DNA of 64,000 bases from Zoroaster sp. YZ-2022 (GCA_029582265.1 CM055828.1:8017902-8081901); one strand, 5' to 3'. Counted from the first letter of the stretch, positions 21,510-33,019 are shown. A program made the numbers and translations. The notes: a model not told the origin generated them from the letters alone.

Positions 21510-22199
21510 AGCCGTGTTCGCACTGGACTTTTTTTGGTAAAACTTACCGAGACGATGGGTACTTTTCCCATTTTAAGTCCAGTACGGACAGCCTAGGACA
21601 TTTTCCTCTCAGTTACTTTTCCTGAGTCCAGCGGTTACTTTTACTGGCCAACTGCTGCCCAGGAAAACTTCCCAGGTAACTTTTCCCGAGACAATAAGTC
21701 CAGTGCGGACAGTGCGAGTCGGTAAAAGCGGCTTAGGAAAACGAACATCCGGCCTGAGAGCAACGTCGTGCTACACAGGGACACCACGCATGCGCTTTGC
21801 ATTGTTTCACAGCGTGCTGTGATGTAGCAAGTTTTCTGTGCGTTGTTGTTGTTCCTCTTTTGGCGCAATCATGGCAAATATTATCATTGATACAGTCGGA
21901 AGTTTGATTGGTGCTACCAGTACATCATTTCCAGATGATAATGAAGGACGCCAACGTCGTGTCTTACGACGAAAGAAAGCACGAGAACGGATGTGTCGGC
22001 TAAAAATAGCTGTGGAAAGGTCACGCAAAGCGCCCTCGTGAGTCATTATACTGACAGCTCGGTTACTTCTCCCACGGTCTCGGTAAAATTTTCCCGTGTC
22101 GAAAGTCCAAGTGCGGACAGAGGTTAAATTTAACCATTTTTCATTTTACCATCGTCTCGGTAAAACCTTCCCCCAAAAAAGTCCAGTGCGAACACGCCT
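21510..22199. mobile_element. 690-bp Harbinger-like non-autonomous element
   Basis: Left end AGCCGTGTTCGCACTGGACT then TTTTTTGG.AAAACTTACC and GAGACGATGG; the right end mirrors it (CCATCGTCTCGGTAAAAC, AAAAAAGTCCAGTGCGAACA, CGCCT). About 45-50 bp of inverted terminus. TAA flanks both sides (21507-21509 and 22200-22202), matching the 3-bp duplication of PIF/Harbinger. Internal GTCCAGTRCGGACAG words are further inverted repeats. A 67-codon frame (21838-22041) with a basic RRKKARERM stretch is of unknown meaning. Confidence 0.8.
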
Positions 22200-22202
22200 T
22201 AA

Positions 22203-23038
22203 GTGAGTGATAAAATGAGATACTAGTGACATAAAAACACCTGCATTAAAGTTCCTTTTCAGCAGGGGTGACCTGATAAGGTCAGGCCAAAGCACATCTC
22301 TCCTATCAGCAGACAAGTCCATTGTAAAATTGGTGATGATGCTGGCTATCTTAAAGTCATTAGGTCTAGAATGCTTTTCATGAGCTGATAATGTACACGG
22401 TAAAGATATATTGCCCGATTTGATGGTAAAAATAGATTGAAATGTTCAATTGCTGTTTTTCTGGTGTTAAGGAAGTTATGAGTTTTCATTTGAGGTCATT
22501 GAACGAAAACATCCGTCAAGGATAAAATAAAAACTCAATAAAATGGTGGCTCACTGTTGTAGTCCTCAGTTTGCACGTGACCACACAATTTATTGTACGT
22601 AACGGCTGAGGGCATGTGCAGTCTTCCAATTGGCCAGCTTGGCTGTCAATCAGAATCATGTGCATTTTAAATATCACTTTTATTTACAGTTTCCGACATC
22701 CGTGTTTCATTTTTTTTTTCTTCTTTCTTTTAATAACGATGTTATCTTTCAAAATTCTATTTTTGGGTTTCTTGTGCCAAACATGGGCAATATATCTTTA
22801 ACCAAGATGTGATTCACTGCTTGGTACTCGCATGCAATCATCACTGTCACGCCGACTGCGAAATTCTCCGACTGTCAGGTCAGGCCCACAATGAGTGATT
22901 GCACACTTGCACCAGAAATGTTTTCTTATTATGTATATCATAAACTCACAAAAAAGCTTAATGAGAATGCATCTTCAAATTTGACAAATTTAAAAGTAAA
23001 TTGCTTTTTTTTATACGCTTTGTGATTGAACAAGTTCC
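22203..23038. other. No recognised feature
   Basis: T-rich run near 22705-22730; nothing else supported. Confidence 0.4.
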
Positions 23039-23051
23039 TTAACCCTAACTC

Positions 23052-23700
23052 CCTAGGCCCACTTGCTTACACATAACCTGAATCCTCCCTAACTCCCTAG
23101 GCCCACTTGCTTACACATAACCTGAATCCTTCCTAACTCCCTAGGCCCATTTGCTTACACATAACCTGAATCCTTCCTAACTCCCTAGGCCCATTTGCTT
23201 ACACATGACCTGAATCCTTCCTAACTCCCTAGGCCCATTTGCTTACACATAACCTGAATCCTTCCTAACTCCCTAGGCCCACTTGCTTACACATAACCTG
23301 AATCCTTCCTAACTCCCTAGGCCCATTTGCTTACACATAACCTGAATCCTTCCTAACTCCCTAGGCCCATTTGCTTACACATAACCTGAATCCTTCCTAA
23401 CTCCCTAGGCCCATTTGCTTACACATGACCTGAATCCTTCCTAACTCCCTAGGCCCATTTGCTTACACATAACCTGAATCCTTCCTAACTCCCTAGGCCC
23501 ACTTGCTTACACATAACCTGAATCCTTCCTAACTCCCTAGGCCCATTTGCTTACACATAACCTGAATCCTTCCTAACTCCCTAGGCCCATTTGCTTACAC
23601 ATAACCTGAATCCTTCCTAACTCCCTAGGCCCACTTGCTTACACATAACCTGAATCCTCCCTAACTCCCTTGGCCCATTTGCTTACACATAACCTGAATC
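23052..23700 (+). repeat. 44-bp minisatellite, ~15 units, inside MITE A
   Basis: Units CCTAGGCCCAYTTGCTTACA + CATRACCTGAATCCTYCCTA + ACTC. Variants (CCACTTG, CCATTTG, ACATGACC, CCTCCC) are arranged so that a block of about seven units appears twice in the same order, suggesting block duplication. Confidence 0.93.
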
Positions 23701-23918
23701 CTCCAAAATCCTTCAGTAGTAAAGCAAGCACATGACATGTATGCACACATGTGTTTCTAATCTGTGATACATGTACATGGCCAGGGACCCTCCCTGCATA
23801 CATGGAGCAATAAACAGTGTCCACTGACCCAAGCACTGACCTTGCAATCAATACAACAAACATGGATGTACATGTACCATGGAAAGGCAAGTATGCCTAA
23901 TAACTTCAATCCTCCAAA

Positions 23919-24276
23919 ATAATAATAATAATAATAATGTGTGGATTTATATAGCGCACGTATCCACCAACTAAGTGGTGCTCAAGGCGCATTATATTAT
24001 TATCCCTGCTCATAAGGCTCATAAGGCTCATAAATCATTCCTGAAACCATCTCAGCTCCCTGGGGAGTATACAGCTCAATTGCTGCCATTTCTAGCGCAT
24101 ATAGAGCAAACCAACTCTGCCTTCACAGGTACCCATTTAACCCCTGGGTGGAGAGAAGCAATTATGATTAAGTGTCTTGCTCAAGGACACAAGTGTCACG
24201 GCCGTGATTCGAACCCACATTATGTTGCTAACACCAGAACTTGAATCCGGTAAGCTAGACCGCTCGGCCACGACAA
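23919..24276 (-). mobile_element. tRNA-Leu-type SINE nested in MITE A
   Basis: Same family as 16334-16682, inverted: (AAT)n tail at 23919-23938, 'GCGCACGTATCCACCAACTA', 'CATTCCTGAAACCATCTCAG', 'GTGTCTTGCTCAAGGACAC', box B inverted 'GATTCGAACCCACAT' and box A inverted 'CTAGACCGCTCGGCCACGAC'. Confidence 0.9.
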
Positions 24277-24475
24277 AGAGCATGTAGCATGTAACCTCAA
24301 TCCTTCAAAATCCTTCACTTTAGCAAAGAGGATTTTGGAGGATTTAGGAAGGTTAGGGTTAAAGGTATTGTCTCACCACTGGTTAAATGTCTGTAAATGC
24401 ATCCCTGCTTAAGATTGGAGATACTGTATGTCTAAACATCAACATTTGAAAGTTTCAATTTATTACATGATGTCA

Positions 24476-24736
24476 TTAACCCTAACCCCTAGGTATTCTG
24501 GCTAGGAACCTTGCTGAATCCTCCCAAATCAATCAGTGCACTTATGGAAATATGCCCTTATCTTCAAAATGCACCATGCATTTTCGTTGATCTTTCATAT
24601 TCAGCACTTATGGCCTGTACTTCTTGCCATTTTGTCCCATCTGAAGAGGTGAAAGTACCAGTTTCCAACAGTGCTGAATTTTCCCCAAAAAGTGCCCCTT
24701 GGAGGATTTTGCAGCATTTAGGGTAGCTAGGGTTAA
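24476..24736 (+). mobile_element. MITE family B, copy 2
   Basis: TTAACCCTAACCCCTAGG to GGGTAGCTAGGGTTAA, with family core blocks 'GCACTTATGGAAATATGCCC', 'CATTTTCGTTGATCTTTC' and 'GGTGAAAGTACCAGTTTCC'. A single terminal module. Its right TTAA is shared with the next MITE. Confidence 0.9.
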
Positions 24737-24956
24737 AGTGACAATATCATCACGATCAACAGGGCATGGAATCGGAGTGCTAGTTTTAGATTAACTCGGT
24801 GACCAAAAATAATACCCCACATGATAAGGTCATATTACCCTTGCTGCTACATAAATGAACCAGTAATTTTCAGTCACTGTGTTCATCTTAAACTAGGACA
24901 CTGATTCCATGCCCTGTTGAAAGTCTGCTCTGATCATGACTATAGTGTCCCTTTAA
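24733..24956 (+). mobile_element. AGGGACA MITE, copy 1
   Basis: TTAAAGTGACAATATC at the left and TATAGTGTCCCTTTAA at the right; inner inverted blocks AACAGGGCATGGAATC and GATTCCATGCCCTGTTGA. The central blocks 'GTGACCAAAAATAATACC' and 'ACCAGTAATTTTCAGTCAC' recur in all copies. TTAA borders. Other copies: 26848-27073, 41978-42206, 51037-51253, 53908-53982 (partial), 54031-54254, and a terminus at 12757-12806. Confidence 0.9.
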
Positions 24957-25079
24957 CAAGAAAATATTAAAAATGCATAGAGATTTGTTTGTATGCATTA
25001 TTAATGTGATTCGATTAAAATTTTGTGATACATTTCTTATTTTCTCAAATTTGACCGTATTTCAATTTGCAATTTAGCC

Positions 25080-25697
<618 letters not shown>

Positions 25698-25819
25698 CTC
25701 CATTTAAGATCTCCTGTGGGGTACAAGATTTTCTATAGATACCTTGTGGGGTCCCATTGTTCCATTGTGTTTTGGACCCCACAATGAATCATGTGTAAGT
25801 ACACACACACACACACACA

Positions 25820-26847
25820 TCAAAGCGTAGGCCTATATATTTTACCAACAATGTGTTGGATTTTACAGTCGAATTAGTTACTTAGGCTATTGCGCTATCA
25901 GAACAATGGATAGCGCTCTGACACGCTAACGTAAACAGACGGTCAATCAAGTCAACAAGTCAACTAATCAACCAACTATATGAAAGGCATGGTTTGGTTT
26001 GCACCCGCAGTGGCTTTACCCACATCTGAAAAACACATCTAGGCTACACAATGAAACAGGCGCTCGGCAGCGACCTAACTCCGAAATGAACACAGACGTA
26101 CTTCCAAGGTGGCGATTCGAAGTGCGTGCAGGGGCCCGTTCTCTGCAACACAATGTCGAATGGCCTGCTCTCTCTACGGGCCCTACCACCCCACGGGCCC
26201 TACCACCCCACGGGCCCCAGTGCAGCCGCACTGCCTGCACTGTCTATATTTACGCCCCTGCATGTATGTATTCAAATCGCTGCCTGTCCACATCATGCCA
26301 TTGAGCCAGTCACAGAAATTATATTAATGACATCATGGAGATAAATTACCACGTCTGTAAACTTAACCTTTAAATTATTTATTTAAAAACCTGGATGGCT
26401 GTCTGTTTTTTCAACACTGGTTGAGGGAATTGAGTAAACAATTAAACACTAGGAGAGGTGCCCCGTGGTGGTTTGACATTAATGAAGCATCCAAATTGGA
26501 CAATTCTTGCAACTTGATTTGGGGATGGATCTTTGCTTGATTACTACAGGAGGAGAAAAATGTGTTTTCTATCTGCAGAGAGAATAAAAGAACACAAATT
26601 CATGTCCCTGAATCTCATACAAGGGGATAAAAGCTGAGCTGGGAATTGGGTGAAAATAATTTGTGTTTTGGAAAGCTACATTTTCTTCACAACACTGTTT
26701 CAATGGACACTGATCGATTGCACTTACACTATTGTAATTAAAAAATTACTAAATAAAACTGATGATAACTGATAAACTGTTTTTTAAATGTTCTTATTTA
26801 ATTTTTTTAATTTTTTTAAATATTTTTTTTTATAAAGTTATTGTAAA
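25820..26847. other. No gene recognised; 18-bp triplet near 26177
   Basis: (AC)n at 25801-25820. CGGGCCCTACCACCCCA is repeated 2.5 times at 26177-26220. No exon or RNA supported. Confidence 0.5.
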
Positions 26848-27073
26848 TTAAAGGGACACTTTTGTCACGATCAGAGCAGACTTTCAACAGGGCATGGAAT
26901 CAGTGTCCTAGTTTAAGATGAACACGGTGACTGAAAATTACTGACTCATTTATGCAGCAGCAACAGTAGTATGACCTTGTCAGGTGGGGTATTATTTTCA
27001 GTCACTGAGTTAATCTAAAACTGTAGCACTCCGATTCCATGCCCTGTTGATTGTGACGATGTTGTTCCTTTAT
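26848..27073 (-). mobile_element. AGGGACA MITE, copy 2
   Basis: TTAAAGGGACACTTTTGTCA at the left, decayed TTGTTCCTTTA at the right; AACAGGGCATGGAATCAG and GATTCCATGCCCTGTTGA as inner inverted blocks. Opposite orientation to copy 1 as judged by the central blocks. Confidence 0.88.
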
Positions 27074-27179
27074 TTTAGTATTCCTACATTCCATGTTAGA
27101 ATGAACATGAAAAGTCTGAATACATTTTCACTGTGTTCTTGTTAACCTTCCTACTATAGCTGCATGTTTATTTGGCAAG

Positions 27180-27440
27180 TAGCTATAGAGGTCAAAACCA
27201 GTCAACTGCCTGTTTTGACTGTTGACCCAGATGTGCACACAGGGGCATTTTTGACTGGTTATTACTGTCATTTTGACCACCCTCAACAATACAAGACAAT
27301 GCTTTTACCAGTCAAAAACAGTCAACTCATTTTGACCTGTAAATGTACTTACTACACGGTAAGGTTTGACAGTGTTAGAACCTTTAAGTGCACTACCTTG
27401 GCAAGTATATCAACATTTTGACTGATTTTGACCCTTGCAG
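27180..27440. other. Cluster of GTCAAAA / TTTTGAC words
   Basis: At least ten occurrences of GTCAAAA, GTCAACT or their complements within 260 bp, several as inverted pairs (GGTCAAAACCAGTCAACTG facing GTTTTGACTGTTGACC; CCAGTCAAAAACAGTCAACT). Could be a short inverted-repeat element or a protein-binding cluster; no family recognised. Confidence 0.5.
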
Positions 27441-27533
27441 TCATAGGACGGCACGGCGGAATTAAAATATTGAGCACTTACATTGTGCTGTCAATCTTGT
27501 AAGCTAATATGAAGTGCAATTATCATTATCGTT

Positions 27534-27592
27534 GCTTATCAGGCCAAAACCATTCCTGAAACTTTCTCAGCTCCCTGGAGGAGTACACTTAA
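27534..27592 (-). mobile_element. SINE fragment
   Basis: 'CTTATCAGGCCAAAACCATT' and 'CCTGAAACTTTCTCAGCTCC' followed by CTGGAGGAGTACA match the body of the SINE family inverted; head and tail are missing. Confidence 0.7.
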
Positions 27593-27599
27593 GGTAATA

Positions 27600-29443
27600 A
27601 TGAGAGGCTGGGTGTGTGGGGGGGTCCCTAGGGGTGTGGCTAATGGTGATATGTCAATTAGGAACTCCCAAATACTTTTAGGACTTATTTACTGTAAAAT
27701 CATGCTTCTCACGATTATGATGTGAACTGTGTAATTTTAGAGTACTACTTAGTAAGACTAGATGTATGTCAATTCCAAAATTGCAAATAGAATTATGGGA
27801 GAGGGGGTTATGGGTGATACATCATACCTCTTAAAAGTGCAGTAACTTAGAATATACAACATGAAATGATAAACAAATAGATTGGAGTACATGAAACTCT
27901 ACTTAAGATCTGGTTGACATTGATTTTTTTTGTTCAGACATTGATCTTACCATTCGCTATGTAAAACAAACATGTTGGTTCCGCATCTGCCATAGGCTGA
28001 GCAATCCATAGTAATTTGAGCTTGCTTCACATGTTGCCGAAACACTTAAGACACTTTATCTGTCCGAGCTTTGATATGTTGAAAGAGAGGGGGGGGGGGG
28101 GGAAGTTAGCAAGCTTATGTTTTGATTACGATCTCAAATGTCAAATTCAGCCATGGGTAAGAGTAACATGCATGCGGTCTATCATATTTTATGTGCATGC
28201 AAAGTGAAGTGTGACGCCAAAATCCAAGTTGAACACGTGTCAACGAGCGAATTATTTGCTGTCAAACCATCATGTTTAGAACTAGCTTTGCATTCTTGTG
28301 AATTTGTTTCATGCAAAATGTGGTCTGTGACCAAAAATCCATGTGAACAAACGAACGAACAGCGACTGGAAGGTGAATCTGCTCCATGCACAACCAGTTG
28401 AGGGCGCTCTTGCAGTACTAGTAGCTTCAGTTGCTAGGGCTTTTTTAGAATATTGCTAGTAAGCGTGCACTTATTAATGCCGTTTAAAATTCAAGTGATT
28501 GACGGTTACCAGGGAATACCTGTAAAAGACTGGAGCAGACTGACAGGATACATGAACATTTTTTACCTGTAGAGGGCAAGCAGAGAGGCTGGCCTCTGTT
28601 CACATAAGTATTGAAATCAGAGCTGTAATTGTACTTGTGTATAAGCCAACAGGAAATCTGATAAAGATGCCCACAGCAGTATGACAAAGGTCTGTGGGGT
28701 CTCGAGCAGAGTCGTAGTCATTATACATCCTAGTCATTATACATGGTGACTGGAGTCTTGAGTCACTGAAAATGTGACTCGGGTCGGGATCGAGTCTAAG
28801 ACAGGAGTCATACAAGTATGGTCTTGAGAGTACATTACAACAGCTCAATGACAAATTATAGAGAAGGTCCACACAAAATAGGAACTTGGTTTGGGATTCG
28901 TGGCTATGATGCTAAAAAACAGGAGTCAAGGATTATGTTCAAGTTATAGGGGCATGTTTCATGCCTTCTGGTTTGAAATCAATTTTTCCTGCGGATAGAT
29001 TCTTAGTTCACTAAGCTGGCTGCACATGTTTGTGGATACTGCAGTGTATCAGTTTATGTATTTTGGATCCCTGAAATAATGGAAGAGTCATTAGGTTGCT
29101 GTCAAATGGAGTAGGATTTTTCAGAATAACTTAAGAAATTAGCACTTGTTTAATGGATGGCTGGGCTCCCAGACAATCTACATAAAATTGACAATGAAAT
29201 GAAATATTAGACATCAATCATGACTCTGCTGTGCTGTTTGATCAACTCTGACACTTTCAAGTATGTCGGAATACAGTTTTGAAATTTATCAAACAAGAAA
29301 ATTTGATGGAAGTTTATTTTGTTGAGTGCACAAACACAACAGGGGAAGATGTACTGCGGGGATTGATGCTTGCCTGGATGTAATGGATCTGGACTTTAGA
29401 CTCTGCAGTTCCCTGGACTGATTGATGAACTTATTGTTTGTTC
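27600..29443. other. No gene recognised
   Basis: G-rich run (about 15 G) at 28089-28103. A short GAGTC-rich stretch at 28690-28810 alternates GACTCGGGTC and GAGTCTTGAGTC words. Otherwise unremarkable; a few short open frames have no recognisable domains. Confidence 0.45.
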
Positions 29444-29708
29444 TTAACCAGTTCGCGTCGGAGGCCGCGTATACACGCAAACATTTTTTTGGACAGCGGA
29501 TCGGAGAGCATCTAAACACGCCACAGGATTCTCGGGAATATTTGTATAGATTCCCGGTCGACGTGGCAACGAGCCATAAGCATACGGTGGAAGACACGGT
29601 CTCCCCGGTCACGCTCTGGTGAGCACCATTGTTCGTGTTTGTGCGGTAAAAATAAACCCGCCACCGGGGTTCGGAAAAACTTTTTTATTGCCGGTGCGAA
29701 CTGGTTAA
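29444..29708 (+). mobile_element. TTAACCAG MITE, copy 2 (265 bp)
   Basis: TTAACCAGTTCGCGTCGGAG to GGTGCGAACTGGTTAA with TTAA at both borders. Interior collinear with 4191-4452 inverted, including the A/T-rich TTCGGAAAAACTTTTTTATT block near the second end. Confidence 0.92.
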
Positions 29709-29912
29709 AAAATAAAGAAGAAAGACTGAGGAAAGGGCCTCAATTTGTTTTAAGGGTAGGTACAATACTGGAAAAATTGGGAAAACTGCCTCTCTATGAG
29801 TATGCTTACTCTCTTTTGACTAAAGAAATAAACCACAAACCTGTGAAAGTTTTCACTTATTACATTGTGTGATTAACGAGAAAACAGTGGAAATGCATTA
29901 AGTTTTTATTTA

Positions 29913-30270
29913 TTAACCCTAACCCCCTATAGGTATTCTGGCTAGGAACCTTCCTGAACCCTAACCCCCTATATGTATTCTGGCTAGGAACCTTCCTGAA
30001 CCCTAACCCCCTATAGGTATTCTGGCTGGGAACCTTCCTGAATCCTCCAAAATCCATCAGTGCACTTTTGGAAACATGCCCTTATCTTTAAAATGCACCG
30101 TGCATTTTCGTTGATCTTTCACTATTCAGCACTTATGGCCTGTACTTCTTGCCAGGTAGTAATTTTGCCCCATTTGAAGAGGTGAAAGTACCAGTTTCCA
30201 ACAGTACTGAATTTTTCCCAAAAAGTGCCCCTTGGAGGATTTTGCAGGATTTTGGGTAGTTAGGGTTTGA
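29913..30270 (+). mobile_element. MITE family B, copy 3, with three terminal modules
   Basis: TTAACCCTAACCCCCTATAGG start; the 42-bp terminal module (CCCTATAGGTATTCTGGCTA then GGAACCTTCCTGAACCCTAA) is present at 29915, 29957 and 29999, followed by the usual core. The far end GGGTAGTTAGGGTTTGA has lost its TTAA. Confidence 0.9.
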
Positions 30271-30649
30271 ATGCATTAAGTTTGTATTTATTCTTACTTT
30301 TTTTTAAGTAACAAATTCTACACCTCACCTTTAAAACAAACAAAGTTTGATTCAGTTGTCTTTTTATAATGCAAACATTCCTAAAATATGTTCCAACCTC
30401 GGTTTGGTCTGAGGCTGTGTCGGGTACCCGGATACCCAACCGAAACTGCCATTACCTGGTTCCATTTTTCGGTTCCAATTGCCCGTACATGAAAATTTTG
30501 ACTGAACATTTTAAGTCACATAAATGGAAGTCTTCAATATTTTGGTAACGTTGTTTGTGTGGGGAATGGGGATGCTACGAGTTGTTTTTAATATAGAGGC
30601 AGGAAATTATTACAGTAAGTCCACATTTATTATGAGTCTAAAGTCTGAA

Positions 30650-31370
30650 GGGTGAAATGATAAACGAACAGTCAAGCCTGGACAGACTGCTCGGCCTGAA
30701 GATCACAACTGATCTCAAATGGAATTCTTACATCTCAGAGGTGGGGAAACAAGTCTCCAAGATGATAGGATCCTTCTATCGGTCAAGCAAAATACTGACC
30801 CCTGAGGCCATCCTCTACCTCTACAAATGTCAAGTCAGGCCCAAGATGGAATATTGTGCCCACATCTGGACAGGTGCCTCCAAAGCATCACTATCTGTTC
30901 TTGATAGACTGCAACACCACATCAAGGGACTAGTTGGTGAGGAGCTTTTTTCCTCCCTTCAACCTCTCTCACATCGTAGGAATGTAGCCAGCCTTTCACT
31001 GTTCTACCGTTATTACTACGGGGATTGTTCTGCTGAGCTACATGAGTTGGTACCTAAGCGCAGGGATTTCTCTCGTGTTACTCGTTTTGCTAAACAAGCA
31101 GGTGAACACCCTCACTATCTTCGACTCCCCAAAATCAAGAGTAAATTCCATTTGGATAGCTTCTTCCCTAGAACAGCATTACAATGGAACGACCTTCCTG
31201 CTGATTGTTTTCCACCAACTTACGATCTACTTAAGTTTAAGAAATATATCAACAAATGTAATCTTGCTTAAATGGTGGATGTTATCGCAAATGTAACCCC
31301 TTACACTCTAGTGGCTTTTTGGCCTTGTTTGAGGTGACTGACAGTAAAAAAATAATAATAAAAAAAGAGA
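30650..31370 (+). mobile_element. 5'-truncated LINE inside the hAT-like element
   Basis: Coding tail of a LINE followed by about 75 bp of 3' UTR and an A-rich tail with AATAATAATAAA at about 31346-31366. The position between hAT-like subterminal blocks shows it entered later. Confidence 0.8.
30657..31271 (+). pseudogene. C-terminal domain of a LINE reverse transcriptase (CR1/Jockey-like)
   Basis: Uninterrupted 204 codons ending TAA. Recognisable post-RT motifs: LLGLKITTDLKWNSYI (thumb start), VRPKMEYCAHIWTGA, LDRLQHHI, LSHRRNVASLSLFYRYYYG, and SFFPRTALQWNDLP near the end, followed by FKKYINK. All catalytic RT motifs are missing because the copy is 5'-truncated, so the ATG at 30657 is not a natural start. 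The open frame suggests a fairly recent insertion. Confidence 0.9.
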
Positions 31371-31484
31371 AACTTGTGTTCATATTGGTTATTTTATACA
31401 TTCGGGAGTATTTATGTGTTTTTACAAAATTGTTTACGGGTACCCAGGTATCCGAAGATTTCCCAATTTCGGGTATCCTGTTCC

Positions 31485-31735
31485 CGAAATAACCGAAAAC
31501 GCACAGCCTTAGTGTTGTCATGTGTATTTGTATGGAGGAGGAGCAAGATGGCTGCAGCGGGATGAAGCCGAAATAACCGAAAATGCACAGCCTTAGTGTT
31601 GTCATGTGTATTTGTATGGAGGAGGAGCAAGATGGCTGCAGCGGGATGAAGCCGAAATAACCGAAAATGCACAGCCTTAGTGTTGTCATGTGTATTTGTA
31701 TGGAGGAGGAGCAAGATGGCTGCAGTGGGATGAAG
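31485..31735 (+). repeat. 86-bp tandem repeat, ~3 units, spanning a transposon end
   Basis: Each unit consists of CGAAATAACCGAAAAYGCAC plus AGCCTTA (the hAT-like terminus) and about 59 bp of flank (GTGTTGTCATGTGTATTTG, GGAGGAGGAGCAAGATGGC, TGCAGCGGGATGAAG). Units are nearly identical. The AAGATGGCTGC word resembles a YY1 site but context for a promoter is lacking. Confidence 0.9.
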
Positions 31736-31814
31736 GTCTCTGGTATTGTATATTGTGGGTCTGTTTGTTTGGCACTGATCTGGATCTCGATCACCAGACA
31801 GTCTGGGGCAGAAT

Positions 31815-32300
31815 TCATGTAGCTACTGAGCAATATGTGCTTAGCATAGAAAAGTTTTGCTTAGCAAAAGTAGGTTACCAGCCAAATGGTCACGTAATGT
31901 ATACTACTCAAAACAATTTAGGGAACACCGGATTTTTAACATCAAATAGGTTTGAAATGTTCCATGAACCGGGATTTTCATTTGCAACCCCCTCTCTCTT
32001 TCAGTAGTCATGTCGTAAAATGTGTAATCACTACATCACTATCATCTGTTTCATTGTGCAGTTTCTCATCAATTCTGTGAAACATTGTGTTTATCTGAAA
32101 TAAATGATTTTGCTTTAACTGAGATTATTCCGGTGTTCCCTAAATTGTTTTGAGGAGTATATATTGCTTCTGGTTGGTTCTCAGTAAAATTTTGCCTAAG
32201 CAATATTTTCTGCTTCTTAAGCAGCTCTGTGAAATTGCTTTACTAATCCAGAACCAGAATTTGCCGATCCTGCTTGCGCGGTGGATACGTGAGATCCACA
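31815..32300. repeat. Inverted-arm repeat R7 with a nested Tc1-type MITE
   Basis: Left arm 'GAGCAATATGTGCTTAGC', 'AAGTTTTGCTTAGCAAAAG', 'GGTTACCAGCCAAATGG'; right arm inverted 'TCTGGTTGGTTCTCAGTAAA', 'TTTTGCCTAAGCAATATTTT', 'CTTAAGCAGCTCTGTGAAAT'. Single arms occur at 52090-52170 and 61725-61800. The MITE at 31900-32161 lies in the loop. Confidence 0.65.
31900..32161. mobile_element. Tc1/mariner-type MITE with 30-bp TIRs
   Basis: Ends TATACTACTCAAAACAATTT + AGGGAACACCGG and, inverted, TATACTCCTCAAAACAATTT + AGGGAACACCGG: one mismatch in about 32 bp. TA borders. The ACTACTCAAA start is shared with the autonomous-type element at 4540, so a Tc1-group transposase is the likely mover. 262 bp, no coding capacity. 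Confidence 0.88.
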
Positions 32301-33000
32301 GTGTAAATGGGTAATGTCGGCAGTCAATCATAATCGACAGATTCGTGACAAATTGATTTTTTTTTGGGTTCAGCAGTTGTTGTCCGCAATTTTGTTAGTT
32401 AATAATAAACGTATAAACATAAACAATAATAAACATGTGGGGAGATACATGAAAGTCACTTTTATACTGAAAAGTAGGTGCTTAATTTTATAAAGAAATA
32501 AAACAAAATAATAAAAAACAATCCCATTTTATTAAATGTCACTGAAACATCTCTCAATCAGCGGAAGTATGTGTAATCCTCCCTGGCGTGCCCAGCAAAT
32601 TGTGACCACCAATAATTACCTAACCTTTAAATTGTTTGTTCAAAACCAGCAGGCATAGATTTAGTTCTCTTTAATCACTGTCTATCATGCATGCATCTGA
32701 GCAAAGCTGGAGGGTGGGTTTTTTTTCCCCACATTTTCCTCCCCAATGAGATGAGATGACATAATGTGTTTGTGGTATGGACTGTAGCGGTTGTCAGCTT
32801 TCAACATGAATGAGAATTTTATCAAACCGTCAACATTGATTTACATGGCGGGCCGGAAGGTTGCTGTTAGGCTCATGACATTTGTAAAAGGCTTATATCA
32901 CACTGCATCCATTATATCCATCGTGTTCCCCGACTGCGAATGCACAATCGTCATGGACAAAAACAGAATTGAAGATTTGAAAGGTTTCAGTTTTTTTTGG
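32301..33000. other. No recognised feature
   Basis: AT-rich; no exon, RNA or shared repeat supported. Confidence 0.4.
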
Positions 33001-33019
33001 AAATAAGACTTCAGGCCAT

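Larger units (their letters stand above)
23039..24362 (+). mobile_element. MITE family A, copy 2, with ~15 terminal units and a nested SINE
   Basis: TTAACCCTAACTCCCTAGG at the left and GGAAGGTTAGGGTTAA at the right. The terminal 44-bp module is expanded to about 15 units (23052-23700), the core follows (23700-23915), and a minus-strand SINE (23919-24276) sits inside, replacing about 12 bp of the core's CCTTCACTTTAG. Without array and SINE it would equal the 360-bp copies. Confidence 0.92.
24373..24985 (+). repeat. Dispersed repeat R4, split by two MITEs
   Basis: 'GTCTGTAAATGCATCC' (the unit of the 36.9 kb minisatellite), 'GAAAGTTTCAATTTATTACA', then TGTCATTAA at 24471-24479; the continuation CAAGAAAATATTAAAAATGC appears only at 24957. 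Uninterrupted copies at 38815-38870 and 58318-58400 read GTCATTAACAAGAAA. Confidence 0.82.
30406..31512. mobile_element. hAT-like element with a nested LINE fragment
   Basis: Ends TGAGGCTGTGTCGGGTACCC (30408 on) and ACCGAAAACGCACAGCCTTA (to about 31512) are inverted and match the 12.3 kb element inward (GGGTACCCGGATACCCAACC; CCCAATTTCGGGTATCC). Flanking octamers GTTTGGTC and GTGTTGTC agree at 6 of 8. The interior holds a LINE fragment (30650-31370). Confidence 0.7.

Noticed and set aside
23052..23700. Possible interstitial telomere array because of CCCTAA words
   Set aside because: CCCTAA occurs only at the MITE borders; the repeated 44-bp unit carries CCTAACTCCCTAGG, not TTAGGG arrays.
31282..31833. 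183-codon minus-strand frame
   Set aside because: Covers the 86-bp triplicated transposon end and the LINE 3' UTR; repeats explain it.
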